Shown here one piece after another: positions 1 through 10,618 of a stretch of DNA of 64,000 nt. Every line of letters begins with the position of its first letter. Positions within the stretch are counted from its first letter, which is position 1. The position numbers were made by a program, and so were the translations under genes. Origin of the DNA: Larix kaempferi (taxonomy: Eukaryota; Streptophyta; Pinopsida; Pinales; Pinaceae); NCBI GenBank assembly GCA_027924585.1, contig BSBM01000809.1, forward strand, positions 4,047,001 through 4,111,000, read 5' to 3'. A model generated the notes under the pieces. The model ran no database searches and had not been told where the DNA came from. It was given only the letters and a program-made list of their open reading frames with translations.

Positions 1-735
1 GGTGGGTCGTTTCTTTTGGCTGACGAGTGGTACGTTGGGACAAGTGTCAATATGGTGTTCTATGATAGCAGGATCAAGACCCAACATCTCAGTATAGAAC
101 CATGCAAATACGTCGTGAAACTCTTGAAAGAGTTCTTTGTAGGCTTGTACCTCATCCTATGTGCATGATGCACCCAAGGAAATGAATTCTTGTATTCTAG
201 GCTGGGTAAAGATGCCAAATTTAATAACGGGTGAAATATTGGACATATTTCCTTCCTCAAAGGCATCAAGGGCTGGGATTGGATCCTTGAACCAGTCGAA
301 TTTAGTAGGAAGGAAATATTTGGATTCAATGGAGAGTTGGTTCGTCGTCAAAGAGGTAGATGCTTTGGGAATGAAGTATGGTCGATGGTGCATATCATCC
401 CAGGGGTAGTCTGGTGCAGTAAGTGCTTCAAGTATTTCCTCATCATTGCGGAAGCATTGTGTTGTCAAATCGGTTGACTGGGGTGCACTGGTTGATGAGA
501 TCATATAAATGGTATTGATATCTTTCGAGGAAGAATATTTTGGGGGATATATTTCCTCTATAAGGGGAGGGGATATCTCTAGGTCGTAATTATTCAATTC
601 GTATAGAGATGCTCTATAATTTGGGAGATCTGGGCAGTGATGTGAATAATGGCTGTAAATGCCACATATCGCATAGGGGTGATTGGTATGCAGGGATTTA
701 TCACGAGGCTGAGGGGTAAGGTCAAGTTTAAAAAA
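1..735 (-). pseudogene. Gypsy-A: 5' part of Ty3/Gypsy pol, cut by left edge
   Basis: Read on the minus strand this is the linker into reverse transcriptase of a Ty3/Gypsy polyprotein. A zinc-knuckle remnant (AICGIYSHYSHHC, first Cys changed to Tyr) lies near 650-690. An acidic proline-rich stretch (LEISPPLIEEIYPP) follows. From 1 to about 156 comes the strongly conserved entry to RT, with FHDVFAWFYTEMLGLDP and IDTCPNVPLVSQKKRPT. An in-frame TAG at 157-159 separates the two halves, most simply a Gln codon changed to stop. The same reading frame resumes on both sides, so this is a nonsense-mutated copy. The RT core lies beyond position 1. The segment resembles 10620-11260 inside Gypsy-B, so both belong to one family. 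It stops abruptly at the LTR that starts at 736. Confidence 0.85.
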
Positions 736-1500
736 TGTTACTTGGGTTTTCACCCAAGCATGTGCTAATGTGCACCTACTAACTTACAGTAGCATTTTAG
801 ATTAAACAGTAAAAGTAAATAAATGTAAAATAGTAAATCTGATCTAACATGTGCAATAAAATAACTCTAGATTAAAAACAATAAACAAAATAGATCCATG
901 AGAGACATAAATGAAAACTTCAATATTTTCTATTACCTCAAAGGGTTAGGATGGTTGAGCTTGAGCAGGTGCAATGGTGAGGTGCTCCAATGCTTGAAAG
1001 GACTTTCTCTTCTCCAAGATGCTAATGGGGGATTGGCCAAAAAGGGCAGTCCAAAGGTGGATCTAAGCTCAAATGGTGGCTCAAGATCTCAGGAGTGAAA
1101 CGGGAAGCATAAGGATAGGATGAATGTGGATGAATAGTGAGGAGCCTCTATCACCTTTTATAGTTTTTTGGTGATGGAGAATACCATTTATGGTTTAAGG
1201 AAACCGATGGTATTGGTAAAAAATGGTTTAGATTTCTTTTTCTTCTTTTTCCATCTTTTTCCTTTTTTGAATATATTTTTTAATAGTATTCCCTTTTAAT
1301 TGATTTTTGGGAATTTTGGACCCTTTTTGAAGGGTTTTCATATTTTTTGAGGAAAATTAAATATTTTGAGGAGAAAAAGATGGATTTTGGTCTTTTTGGT
1401 GACCTTTTGAAGGTTTTAGAGGCTAAAATGGTAGGAAAAGTGGACAAATGGGTCATGTGAACAGGGAAATGAGCTAGTGAGCACTTTTTGGGTGTTAACA
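736..1500 (-). repeat. Gypsy-B 3' LTR (765 bp)
   Basis: The segment matches 16844-17562 along its length, starting from the shared CACCCAAGCATGTGCTAATG and ending GGGTGTTAACA. It is longer than its partner through small indels. Poly-pyrimidine stretches near 1220-1280 are shared. Confidence 0.85.
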
Positions 1501-1515
1501 GATTGCCCCCTGATG
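1501..1515 (-). other. Gypsy-B polypurine tract
   Basis: On the minus strand CATCAGGGGGCAATC sits directly before the 3' LTR, the expected place and composition for the plus-strand primer of reverse transcription. Confidence 0.75.
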
Positions 1516-3430
1516 TGTGAGGGCAGGAGCTCATCATATGGCCAATAGACATCATAACTTCTTTTTCTTTTTCTTGGGGTTTGGAGGAGAGAAGAGACCA
1601 ATTGGAGAATGGAACAACAGGCCCATGCAAACTGCACAAACTAAAAATACATGGCCTCAAAATGAATGATGAATAATCTCTGATAATGGACGAGGCGGGC
1701 ATACCCGTGTTCGTATCAAGACATATAAATAATAATGAGGCCCAAAAAAGGGGGACCTGAACAATGCATATAAACCTGCTGTGTACATCATAATGGTCCA
1801 GAGGGGACACAATGTTGGGACATACTTCATGGTCATACCATGACTGATCTTGAAAAACTGATACACTCGAAAAGAGCAACAATCATTCTGAATGAGGTGT
1901 CAAAAGGGCTGTTGAACTGCTGGACCTGAAGGTATCTAATAACTAGAAGGATTCAGTAACTATGAGTTAGAATCTCAAGGGCAGACTGAGCTGTATCTGA
2001 ATGTGTACTTGAAGAATTATACAACTAGGGTACTTCTGAATAGTGTCGCCAAGCGCATCCTGGATATCCACGGGAACATATAACTGGTTATTCCTAAAAT
2101 AGACTCATCAATGTGCTAGAGTTAGGTGACATCCATGGTCTTCAACTAATAATTGAAAGTACTAATATCCTGTATGACTCTTAACGATGCGATCAAGGTA
2201 TTGACGTCGAGCATGTGAGAAACAATCATTTGGAGAGGCATTAAGGACTCCTTTCAAAATGATCTGTAGGCACTCACCACTAATGCTGATGAGTCCAAGG
2301 CACAGGGACCTCTGGGTCTATCCTATAGAATAGATTGGTTGGCATTGATGGAGGGATACCTTGCAACTACCAAAACAATGATGTTTCCTTGATAGGAGCG
2401 TGAGGTGTACAACTAATAGGGGATAGTACTGATAGTGGGATTGTCATACTGTGGGGGTGCAGAATAACTAGAGTCATAGAGTGGGGGGACTCAGACTTCC
2501 TTTGTTCAGAGCATGATGACATGGTTGACCTGGAAGCATATGCAAATAACTTTGGGGACCATAGATTAAGGGATCACGGGTATGTATTGCAATGGGAGAC
2601 ACTCAGGAGGGAAAACTCTCGTAGAATGCTTTGAATAAAGGCGACCATAATGGGGAAGCTTCCATGATAGTGTGACTAGACATGATCTGTTGTGGCGCTG
2701 AGAGGCACCGTTGGGGCCTTCTTGATTGTTTAAGGAGCTCCAAGAAGGGATAGAAGTGTGCTCAATAATGGTACTGTCGTGTGGATTTGTACGATCCCAG
2801 GACAGTTCATGCTCGTGGTTGCTTTCACTTTTTAGAGAGTTTGAAAGCAGTAAGTAGACTCCGAGGGGGTTCTTTTTCATGTGTTAGTCTCCAAGGCCCA
2901 AAAAAGTGTAAAATAACGCAAATGGAGAACTCTTCCAGCCAATGTGACTACAGTATTCCTTTTTCATAATTAGTCTACAAGGTCCAGAAAAGGGGTAAAC
3001 TTATACTAGGTAGACGCCCTTTCAAATACATTTAACGAGCATGAAAGGAAGCAAGATTGCTCGACGATCTTTTCATTGTTTTAGGAGTAAAAAAAGAGCT
3101 TAACAGAAACTCCCTAAGTGCCTTTTTCGTAGAGGAATTGATCGGCCTAAAAAAGGGATCAAATTATACCGAACAAAAGTAATGGTGAGGCAAGGAGGAA
3201 GTGTTCGATCACAGGACAAGTATAGGAACCAAGAATAGTTGTAGGGGGGAACATTGATGGGGCCTCCTTGCGGGTTGATGATAGAAAAACAATGCCATAA
3301 TTGGAGTATGGATGGAGTAGATGGCTCATATATAAGTTGTGATGCACAAAATTGTAAAACTCGACAGTGGCCGATGTGGCACAGAAACTGAGGCAGCAAG
3401 GTGTAGGGACAAAATGTCAAAAAAGTATTG

Positions 3431-3870
3431 GTGAGAGAGAGAGAAATGATCTCAATCATCATCACGGATTCAGAAAACTGAATTTGATGGTATAGGGAAT
3501 GCCAAAAACTGATAACGACTGATGTGGCACGTGAATCGAGGTGACAAGGGGTGTTCAAAACAAGACCCAAAAAATATGGGGGTGAGAGAGAGAAATGATC
3601 TCAATCATCATCACAGGTTCGGAAAACTAAATCCGATGGTATAAAAATCACCAATAAACTGACAACGAACGATGTTGCAGGAAAATCGAGGTGGCGAGGG
3701 GCATGAAAAAAATGCCCTAAATGTTTTGGTGAGAGTGAGAAATGATCTCAAACATCATCACGGGCACGGAAATATGAATCCGACGGTGCAAATGGTGCGA
3801 AAAATGGAGGTCATAATGACTCCGAAATGGTCGAAGGAAAAAACTAGGTTAAGAAATGGCTACAAATAAA
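3431..3870. repeat. Tandem repeat, about 150 bp, three units
   Basis: Units begin GTGAGAGAGAGAAATGATCTC at about 3431, 3582 and 3729, spaced about 151 and 147 bp. Each continues into CATCATCAC, then a GGAAA or GAAAACT stretch, and the first two units end with a GATGT...CGAGGTG segment. A matching unit end (GCCGATGTGGCAC) lies just upstream near 3370, so a further partial unit precedes. Confidence 0.75.
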
Positions 3871-4086
3871 GGTGAGCCCACCAAGCCAGGGATGCAGTGG
3901 TGGGGAGAAATGATGACCCACGGGGGAAGAATACTAGGTGTATCAAATCAAATCAAATATACAAGTGACATGTGACCTCAAAAATGGTTGAGACCACGCA
4001 TGTGAAAAAGTGAGCAAGGTTAATGACCTGCCCCCATGCTATGTGCATGGGGTTTGTGATTGTGGATCACATATGTGTTGGTTTGA

Positions 4087-4091
4087 AAGAT
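4087..4091. repeat. Copia-1 target-site duplication, left (AAGAT)
   Basis: AAGAT directly abuts the left LTR and is repeated directly after the right LTR at 10614-10618, giving a perfect 5-bp duplication. Confidence 0.9.
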
Positions 4092-4352
4092 TGACAAAGT
4101 GTCCTCAGACACATAACTTTATTAATGAAGAAGGAAAATAATTACATCACAGAGATGTGAGGGCTAAATCCCGAAAGATTACCTCACATGGAACACTCGA
4201 TGGATTTAAATATCCAAAGAGTAACAACTAATTTATCGTTACCAAAACTAACTAAGGGACACCTCACATAATCACGTGAGTGTGTAGATGCCCTTTTACA
4301 TTTATTAAACTAAACTTCTATTTATTACATTTTTGGATCATAATTCCTAACA
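4092..4352 (-). repeat. Copia-1 3' LTR (261 bp)
   Basis: It begins TGACAAAGTGTCC and ends CCTAACA. It matches 10353-10613 with one difference, TTTATCG here against TTTACCG there. Confidence 0.95.
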
Positions 4353-6068
4353 ATCCCCCCTTTGATCCAAAAATTCTTTTGAACAAATACCAAGTTCATT
4401 TCTAAACTTATCAAATTTGACCCTTCCAAGAGATTTTGTAAAAATATCTGCAGTTTGATCTTCTGATGGACAATACTTTGGCTTGATGATTTGTTTGACG
4501 ACGAGATCCCGAATGTAATGATACTTAGTATCCACATGCTTAGTTTTTGAATGAAAAACAGGATTTTTGGCTAACTTGATTGCTGATTGATTATCAATAA
4601 ATAATGAAGTTGCTTCTTTCTGATCAACTTTGAGGTCTTGCAAAATCCTTCTTAACCAAACTATCTCACAAGTAGCTTCCCAAGCTGAAATATATTCTGC
4701 TTCTGCTGTAGAATTTGCAATTGTATCCTGCTTTTTACAACTCCATGCCACTGCAGCTGATCCCATATTCATTAAGTAACCTGAAGTAGATGCCCTGTCA
4801 TCAACATCTCTAGCAAAATCCGCATCTGAATAGCCAACAAGCTTGAAATTTTTGTTTCTTTTAAACTCAAGTCCAAAATCCTTTGTTCCTTGAAGATTCC
4901 TTAACACCCTTTTTGCTGCATTCCAATGACTTTCTCTAGGTTCCTGCATATATCTAGAAAGTATGCTAACTGCATAAGATAGATCAGGATGAATATTCAT
5001 CAAGTAAATGAAACATCCAATTAACTGTCTATATCCAGTACAATTTACAAGTTCCCCCCCTTCAAACTTAGAAAGTTTTAAATTTTGCTCCATGGGAGTA
5101 ATCGCTGGTTTACATTCCTCCATTCCAAACTTCTTCAATAATCCAGATATGTACTTAGCTTGAGAAATAAATATACTCCCTTCCTGCTGCTTTACTTCAA
5201 CTCCAAGATAGTAATGAAGTAAACCCAAGTCTGTCATTTCAAAACCTGTTTGAAGTTCTTTCTTAACTTGAAATATATGATCATTATTGTTACCTGTTAT
5301 GAGCAAACCATCAACATACATAACCAAAATGACTAAGTTGTTTTCCTGGATTCGAACATACAAAGTATCATCTGACTCACTACGAAGAAAACCAACTTTC
5401 TGTAGGTAGGCATCCATTTTTGCATACCAAGCTCTGGGAGCCTGTTTCAATCCATACAATGCCTTAACTAGTTTACAAACTTGATTTTCTTTCCCTGGAA
5501 CCTCAAAACCAGGAGGTTGAGTCATATAAACATCCTCTTGTAGATCACCGTTTAGAAATGCACTTTTTACATCCATTTGATGCACTTTCCATCCATTTTG
5601 TGCAGCTAAAGCTAGCACAATCCTGATAGTATTCCATTTCGCTGTTGGAGCAAAAGTTTCTTCATAATCAATCCCTTCTTTCTGAGCAAAACCCTTTGCC
5701 ACCAATCTTGCCTTATATTTATCAATAGCTCCATTTGCTTTGTACTTAATTCTGTAAACCCACTTACAACCAATGGGTTTAACATCATGTGGACAATCAA
5801 CTATTTTCCAAGTCTGATTCTTCATTACTGCATCATACTCACTTTGCATGGCCATTTTCCATTCATCATACTCAACTGCTTCATTAAAAGTAGTTGGTTC
5901 AACAACTGAAAGAGCAAAATTTTCTGAACCCGTATTAGAACTCCTTGTACCTGTTTTGCCTTTTTCATCAGACTTAACATCCTGAAGTAACTTAGTTGCC
6001 CATTTTGGTTTCTTCTTTTCAATGTTAACTTGATTTGAATCATCCAAGTTAACTTGTGAAGAATTCAA
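4347..6068 (-). pseudogene. Copia-1 reverse transcriptase and RNase H
   Basis: This 573-codon open frame covers the RT-RNase H half of the Copia polyprotein. RT starts near residue 65 (WKMAMQSEYDAVMKNQTW). It contains KARLVAKGFAQKEGIDYEETF, the QMDVKSAFLNGDL aspartate motif and the YGLKQAPRAWY motif. The usual YVDD catalytic box reads YVDG, so one metal-binding aspartate is lost. RNase H follows, with SDADFARD, STAEAEYISA and FIDNQSAIKLAKNP. The stop codon falls inside the first bases of the 3' LTR, beyond the PPT. An in-frame TAG (6081-6083) separates it from integrase. Otherwise the frame is undamaged, in keeping with the near-identical LTRs. Confidence 0.9.
4353..4368 (-). other. Copia-1 polypurine tract
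   Basis: On the minus strand GGATCAAAGGGGGGAT sits directly before the 3' LTR. Confidence 0.85.
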
Positions 6069-6080
6069 AGTATCTTCAAC

Positions 6081-7124
6081 CTATTCATCATCTTGTACTT
6101 CTGAAGTGAGATCAAACCATTGTTCATTCCTTGTCTTATTTAAGTGTTGCATCCTTAATTGTTCCTTAGTTACTTTTTTCTCTAAGTGACTAAGTTGTTT
6201 TTCAACCTCTTCTACACTTAAACTTTCAGTTTCATCAAAAATCACATCCCTGCTGACAATAAACTTTCCATCTGACATAAGCCTATACCCCTTTTTCTCA
6301 TGAGAATAACCAATCAACATGCACTTAACACTTCTAGACTCTAACTTCTTTCGTTTTTCTTTTGGGACAAGTGCATAACAAACTGAACCAAAAACTCTCA
6401 AATGTTTGACCATAGGTTTGAATCCATACCAAGCCTCAAAAGGAGTTATTCCATCAAGTGATGATGAAGGAGATCTATTCCTCAAATAAACTGCTGTATG
6501 AACTGCTTCTGCCCAATAACATGATTTCAACCCTTTGAAAAATAACATTGCTCTAGCCATGCCCAATAAAGTCTGATTCATCCTTTCTGATACTCCATTT
6601 TGCTGTGGAGTATAAAAATTGGTCAACTGTCTTTTAATCCCTTTTTCCTGACAATAAGTCAAAAAATGATTTGATGTAAACTCACCACCATTATCAGTTC
6701 TCAAAGTAGCAATCTTTTCCTTTGTTGCTGTTTCAACCAAATTTTGAAATGACTGAAACTTTTCAAACACTTCTGATTTTTCCTTCAAAAAATACACCCA
6801 AACCATTCTGCTAAAATCATCAATAAACAACAAAAAATAATTACAAACACCAAGTGAAGTTTCCAAAGGACCACAAACATCACTATGAATAAGCTGTAAT
6901 CTCCTTGTTGCTCTCCAAGTGCTTTTTGAAAAAGCTATCCTTCTCTGTTTGCCATAAATGCAAGCTTCACACTTTGCATTTTCCTTCTGAAAAGTAGGCA
7001 ACCCCTTTACCATTCCTTGTTTTTGAAGCTGTACAAGACTATCAACATTCAAGTGCCCAAAACGAATGTGCCACAATCGGATAGGTGAAACATCAGTTTC
7101 AACTAAACCTGCAAATTCCTTCAA
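6081..7124 (-). pseudogene. Copia-1 integrase
   Basis: The frame starts with the GAG-pre-integrase region (LWHIRFGHLNVDSL) and its zinc-binding Cys pair (CEACIYGKQ). The integrase core follows with all three acidic positions visible: the Asp in LIHSDVCGPL, the Asp in LRTDNGGEF and the Glu in NGVSERMNQ. The C-terminal part carries the Copia-typical HLRVFGSVCYALVPKEKR and IGYSHEKKGYRL. The reading frame shifts near 7122 relative to protease and ends at TAG 6081-6083, after which the same frame continues into RT. Both lesions look recent. Confidence 0.9.
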
Positions 7125-7975
7125 ACGTTCCTTGGAATGACTGTTCCCTTCATCCTAAGAAGCTTTCCGTCTTCATAACCTGTCATAACTGTTTTGTATG
7201 CATCCTTTGTTGAATTAACAAAAAGGATACCACCTTCCATTACAATTTGATGTCCTAATTGGCGAATGACAACTAAAGACAACAAATTTTTCTTAAATGT
7301 AGGCACATGCCAAACATTAGAAATCAATCTTTCTCCAATTCCAGGCAAATCAACCTTAACTGTTCCTTTTCCTTGTGGTAAATGAATAGAATCATTTGCA
7401 AGAAAAATTGAATTTAAATGACAATCTTCATAACTCCAAAAGAAATCTTTCCTATATGTCATATGCTGAGTAGCCCCTGTATCCATAATCCAAGCATCTT
7501 CAAAATCATTTTTGAAACAATAAGAAGACTGAACAAAATTCACTGATTCCAACTGATGAACTTGAACAAAATCCATTGATTCTGATTTTCCAAGTGCTGT
7601 AAAGACATATTCACAATTTTCACTACCGTCTGCATGAGCATAATGTGCCGCTGATGAAGATTCTTTAGATTCTCTTTCTTTTAGAAAATTTTCAAATGAA
7701 ACTCTACAGTCTGAAGCATAATGTCCAACTCTATTACAACGAAAACATATGACCTGTTTATTAGCTCTTCCTCTTCCAAAGACCTGTTGGTTTCCTGAAC
7801 CTCTTCCTCTTCCAGAAAACTGTGACTGTGTACTTTCAAATTCTTTAGAACCTCTTCCTTGATTTCTTCCTCTTCCTCTTCCGCGGCCTCTTCCTCTTCC
7901 AAAACCCTGACCATGACCTCTATTTGAATTTTGAAAAGCTTTCTGATCATTACCTTTTTGATGATTACCTGGAGA
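7121..7975 (-). pseudogene. Copia-1 nucleocapsid zinc knuckle and protease
   Basis: This stretch continues the gag frame after TAG 7976-7978. It begins with Gly-Arg-rich repeats (7800-7930), then the zinc knuckle CFRCNRVGHYASDC (CX2CX4HX4C, near 7710-7750). The aspartic protease has its catalytic triplet in WIMDTGATQHM (near 7460-7490). It ends with a frameshift near 7122. The Glu-rich open frame at 7681-8061 is a shadow of the Gly-Arg repeats in another frame. Confidence 0.85.
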
Positions 7976-8611
7976 CTATTTGCTAGTACTTGCAACCAAA
8001 ACATCTTCTCCTGCTTGCTTTGTTTGACCAAAATTTTTTTCATGTGTGGCAAGTAATTCACTTAGTTCATCAAAAGAAATTTTATCCAATTTATTTGTAA
8101 TTTGTAAAGTTTCCAAAAAATGCTTATATGTCTCAGGCAATCCTGCGATCAAAATGGTCACCATCATGCTGTCCTCAATTTTATCAAAACCAGCTCTTGA
8201 AATTTCTTGTTTGAAATTTTTTAATCTATAAATGTACTCCATGAAATCACCTCCTGAAGACAATTTTTGTTGAAACAACTTCAATTGAAGATCAATTTTC
8301 TTAGCTTCACTTTGAGAATCAAATAAATCTTTCAATGTCTTCCAAGCTGACCAGGCATCAGAACTATTTTCAATATGCACATAAATATCATCAGAAACAG
8401 TACTGTGAATCAATGCTAAGGCCTTTTCATCTTTTAGTTCCCACTTTGCAAGTTGATCATGATTAGTTGGTTTGGTAGGCTTAGCATTACAGACACCCTT
8501 CCACAATTCATTGTAAATAAGAGTGCTTTGAATATGACGACTCCAAACTTTATAATTTTTCGATCCTTCCAACTTGTCAGATTCATTAAAAAGACTTATA
8601 ACTTTAGACAT
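7976..8611 (-). pseudogene. Copia-1 gag capsid
   Basis: I choose the ATG at 8609-8611 (MSKVISLFNESDKLEGSKNY), which matches the typical Copia gag start with FxGxNYxxW. The UBN2-type capsid follows, with WSRHIQSTL, WKTLKDLF and QLKLFQQKLSSGGDFMEYI. The frame ends at TAG 7976-7978, and the same frame continues into the Gly-Arg region and zinc knuckle, so the stop is a nonsense lesion rather than the natural end. Confidence 0.9.
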
Positions 8612-10331
8612 TGTAAAAAAATAATAAACACCTTGTAACTCCAGAAGATGTGTATTATGCAAATCTTATAGCTCCAAGCATTAAAGAAAGCACCTTATGT
8701 CACTAGAATAAGTAAACAATCACCTTATATTACCAATGGAAGATTTTATGCAAAAATATCACCACCAACATGAAAAGAAAATTACTCATCAACAAGAGTC
8801 ACCATGAAAGAAATGCTGCAAGAAACACCACACACCATGCAAAAGAAAGCTATAGGGGCTTGGCCTTGACCCACTTATAGCCTCAAGAAAAGAATTTGAT
8901 AGAGCTTCACTTTGCTCTAATCAAACCTTGAGTGAAAATACAAGTACTCCTTATGACACCAACAATGCTCCTTATTACTCCAATGCCCCAAAAAAAAAAT
9001 TACACCTTATTACTCCAAAAAATAACAAGTCTTTATAAGTGAATTGGAAAGATACAATATTGTTGAGTGGGAGGTCACAAGATCCAATCCCATCAACTTC
9101 AAAATAACTTCTTTTTTTTTTTAAGTTTATATCTCCACCTTTTTCTTCTTAATATAAAAAAGCTCCAAAAATAAAAATGAATATGAAAATACCTTATCTC
9201 TCCAAAACAACTTATTCACTTTTCAAAATATTACCTTATCTCTAGACCAATGTAGTTTCCGAATTCATCATACAGACTGTCGTCCATGTTGAACTTAAAA
9301 AAGACATGCGCTTGGTCGCTCTCACCCATAGTCCCCTCGACCACCACAATCAAGGCCCCGACGATGATGAGGACATCGACATGGAAGGCCAAATGGTATT
9401 TGCAGAAGACAAGTGAAAAAATTATACAAAATTGTGCTTAAATTATACAAGATTGTGCTTTTCCGGACAAATAATTGAGAAAACACTTACCACTCTCCAC
9501 GCAGGTTAGAGGAGTGACCACCACAGGACTGGAACTCGTTCAATCGGCTGCAACCACCACTTAGACGGGCGACCACCACAGGATTGGCTGGTCGGCTTCC
9601 TCACTCTCCAACGGAGCTGTCTCTACACGTAGGATGGCTTCTCCCCAACCGAAACATAAACAGTCTCGCAAACCCTAGCATGAACCCGCTCTCTCCTGCA
9701 TGAACACTTCATGTGTTGAACGGTGCATCCTCTCGAACAATGGCGGCTATGGAACAGTGACTCCTCCCTCTCGAACAGGCTTTTCTACAATTCTCTTTTG
9801 GATAGACGACGAATGGCCCTCCCTCTCAGGCCCTCCCTCTCAGCATGCTCGGGCCTCAACGGATCACTCTAACACTTTTCTCTCTTCAAAGATAAGAACT
9901 TGGATCATTAAGGCTGTCAATCTACTTGTTAGTCAGGGTTACAACAGTAATTTTCTTCATTCTAACACTTTTCTCTCTTATTCATACAACATAATTTTCT
10001 TCATTCTAACACTTTTCTCTCTTATTCATTTCCATTGGATTTTGAACTTATATTTCTCTTATACGTCTCTACGTCTCTTCCTTTTTGTAAAAATTCTCTT
10101 CCAAAATATTTTTTAAATAACCTTGCCTTAAAAAAATAATAATATTTTACTCTCTCCAAGTAAAAAAACTGAGTCTATAAAAAAAAATTTCTGCAGAGAT
10201 TCTTTTTAGCTCGAAAGAATAGGAAGCAATAACTTACGGTTAAATTTTCGCTATTCCAAAACCTTGAAAGTCACCTTCTTCAAACAACCTTTAGCACCTT
10301 CCAACCAGGTTCCAACCAGACCAAGCTTCAA
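8612..10331 (-). other. Copia-1 5' leader (1.7 kb)
   Basis: This untranslated leader lies between the PBS and gag. It holds the captured CLO/EFTUD2-like fragment (9231-9720). Further right is a short repeat, TCATTCTAACACTTTTCTCTC, seen twice near 9958 and 9997 with a related copy near 9868. A GGAGGTCACAAGATCCAATCC stretch followed by a poly-T run (9069-9121) faintly resembles a SINE. The leader is long for Copia. Confidence 0.7.
9231..9720 (-). pseudogene. CLO/EFTUD2-like: Captured 5' end of U5 snRNP GTPase gene (CLO/EFTUD2/SNU114-like)
   Basis: On the minus strand an ATG at 9285-9287 opens MDDSLYDEFGNYIGLEI. This matches the distinctive N-terminus of the spliceosomal U5 GTPase (SNU114 in yeast, EFTUD2 in human, CLO/GFA1 in Arabidopsis), whose start is an LYDEFGNY(I/V)GPE motif. 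Here the Pro of GPE reads Leu and the frame stops at TAA 9231-9233, where homology ends. Upstream (9288-9490) is an apparent 5'-leader intron. A good donor, GTG|GTAAGTG, lies at the 9490/9491 boundary, and a GC-richer exon-like stretch runs 9491-9720; the acceptor is not clear. All of it lies between the Copia-1 LTRs in the element's sense. I infer transduplication of a host promoter-proximal segment. It encodes no GTPase domain. Confidence 0.75.
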
Positions 10332-10349
10332 CCGCGTGCTCTGATACCA
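10332..10349 (-). other. Copia-1 primer-binding site
   Basis: On the minus strand TGGTATCAGAGCACGCGG follows the 5' LTR after three bases; its first 12 bases are the standard complement of initiator-methionine tRNA. Confidence 0.95.
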
Positions 10350-10352
10350 CTT

Positions 10353-10613
10353 TGACAAAGTGTCCTCAGACACATAACTTTATTAATGAAGAAGGAAAAT
10401 AATTACATCACAGAGATGTGAGGGCTAAATCCCGAAAGATTACCTCACATGGAACACTCGATGGATTTAAATATCCAAAGAGTAACAACTAATTTACCGT
10501 TACCAAAACTAACTAAGGGACACCTCACATAATCACGTGAGTGTGTAGATGCCCTTTTACATTTATTAAACTAAACTTCTATTTATTACATTTTTGGATC
10601 ATAATTCCTAACA
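10353..10613 (-). repeat. Copia-1 5' LTR (261 bp)
   Basis: Near-identical partner of 4092-4352, followed by the AAGAT duplication at 10614-10618. Confidence 0.95.
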
Positions 10614-10618
10614 AAGAT

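Larger units (their letters stand above)
1516..4091 (-). other. Gypsy-B 3' internal region, no recognisable coding
   Basis: This 2.6 kb lies between the Copia-1 insertion and the PPT, where pol would be expected. No RT, RNase H or integrase motif is visible in any frame; the open frames present are short and unrecognised. The only clear structure is a tandem repeat at 3431-3870. It could be a long 3' untranslated region or decayed sequence that replaced pol. Confidence 0.5.
4092..10613 (-). mobile_element. Copia-1: young Ty1/Copia element carrying a host gene fragment
   Basis: It is 6522 bp, flanked by AAGAT on both sides, with 261-bp LTRs that differ at only one position by my reading, so it is a recent insertion into Gypsy-B. 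Reading right to left: LTR, initiator-methionine PBS, a 1.7-kb leader, gag, protease, integrase, RT, RNase H, PPT, LTR. Domain order INT before RT marks it as Copia. The polyprotein is broken only by two TAG codons (7976-7978 and 6081-6083) and one frameshift (near 7122). One RT catalytic aspartate is also changed. Confidence 0.95.

Noticed and set aside
7681-8061. Glu-rich 126-codon minus frame
   Set aside because: It is the shifted reading of the Gly-Arg codons in the Copia-1 gag; the true frame contains the zinc knuckle CFRCNRVGHYASDC.
9700-10116. 138-codon plus-strand frame in the Copia-1 leader
   Set aside because: It has no recognisable domain, runs through short repeats, and lies antisense to the element.
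10332-10349. tRNA gene suggested by the tRNA-complementary sequences at LTR borders
   Set aside because: Only the 12-18 base primer-binding complements are present; no tRNA cloverleaf can be formed.
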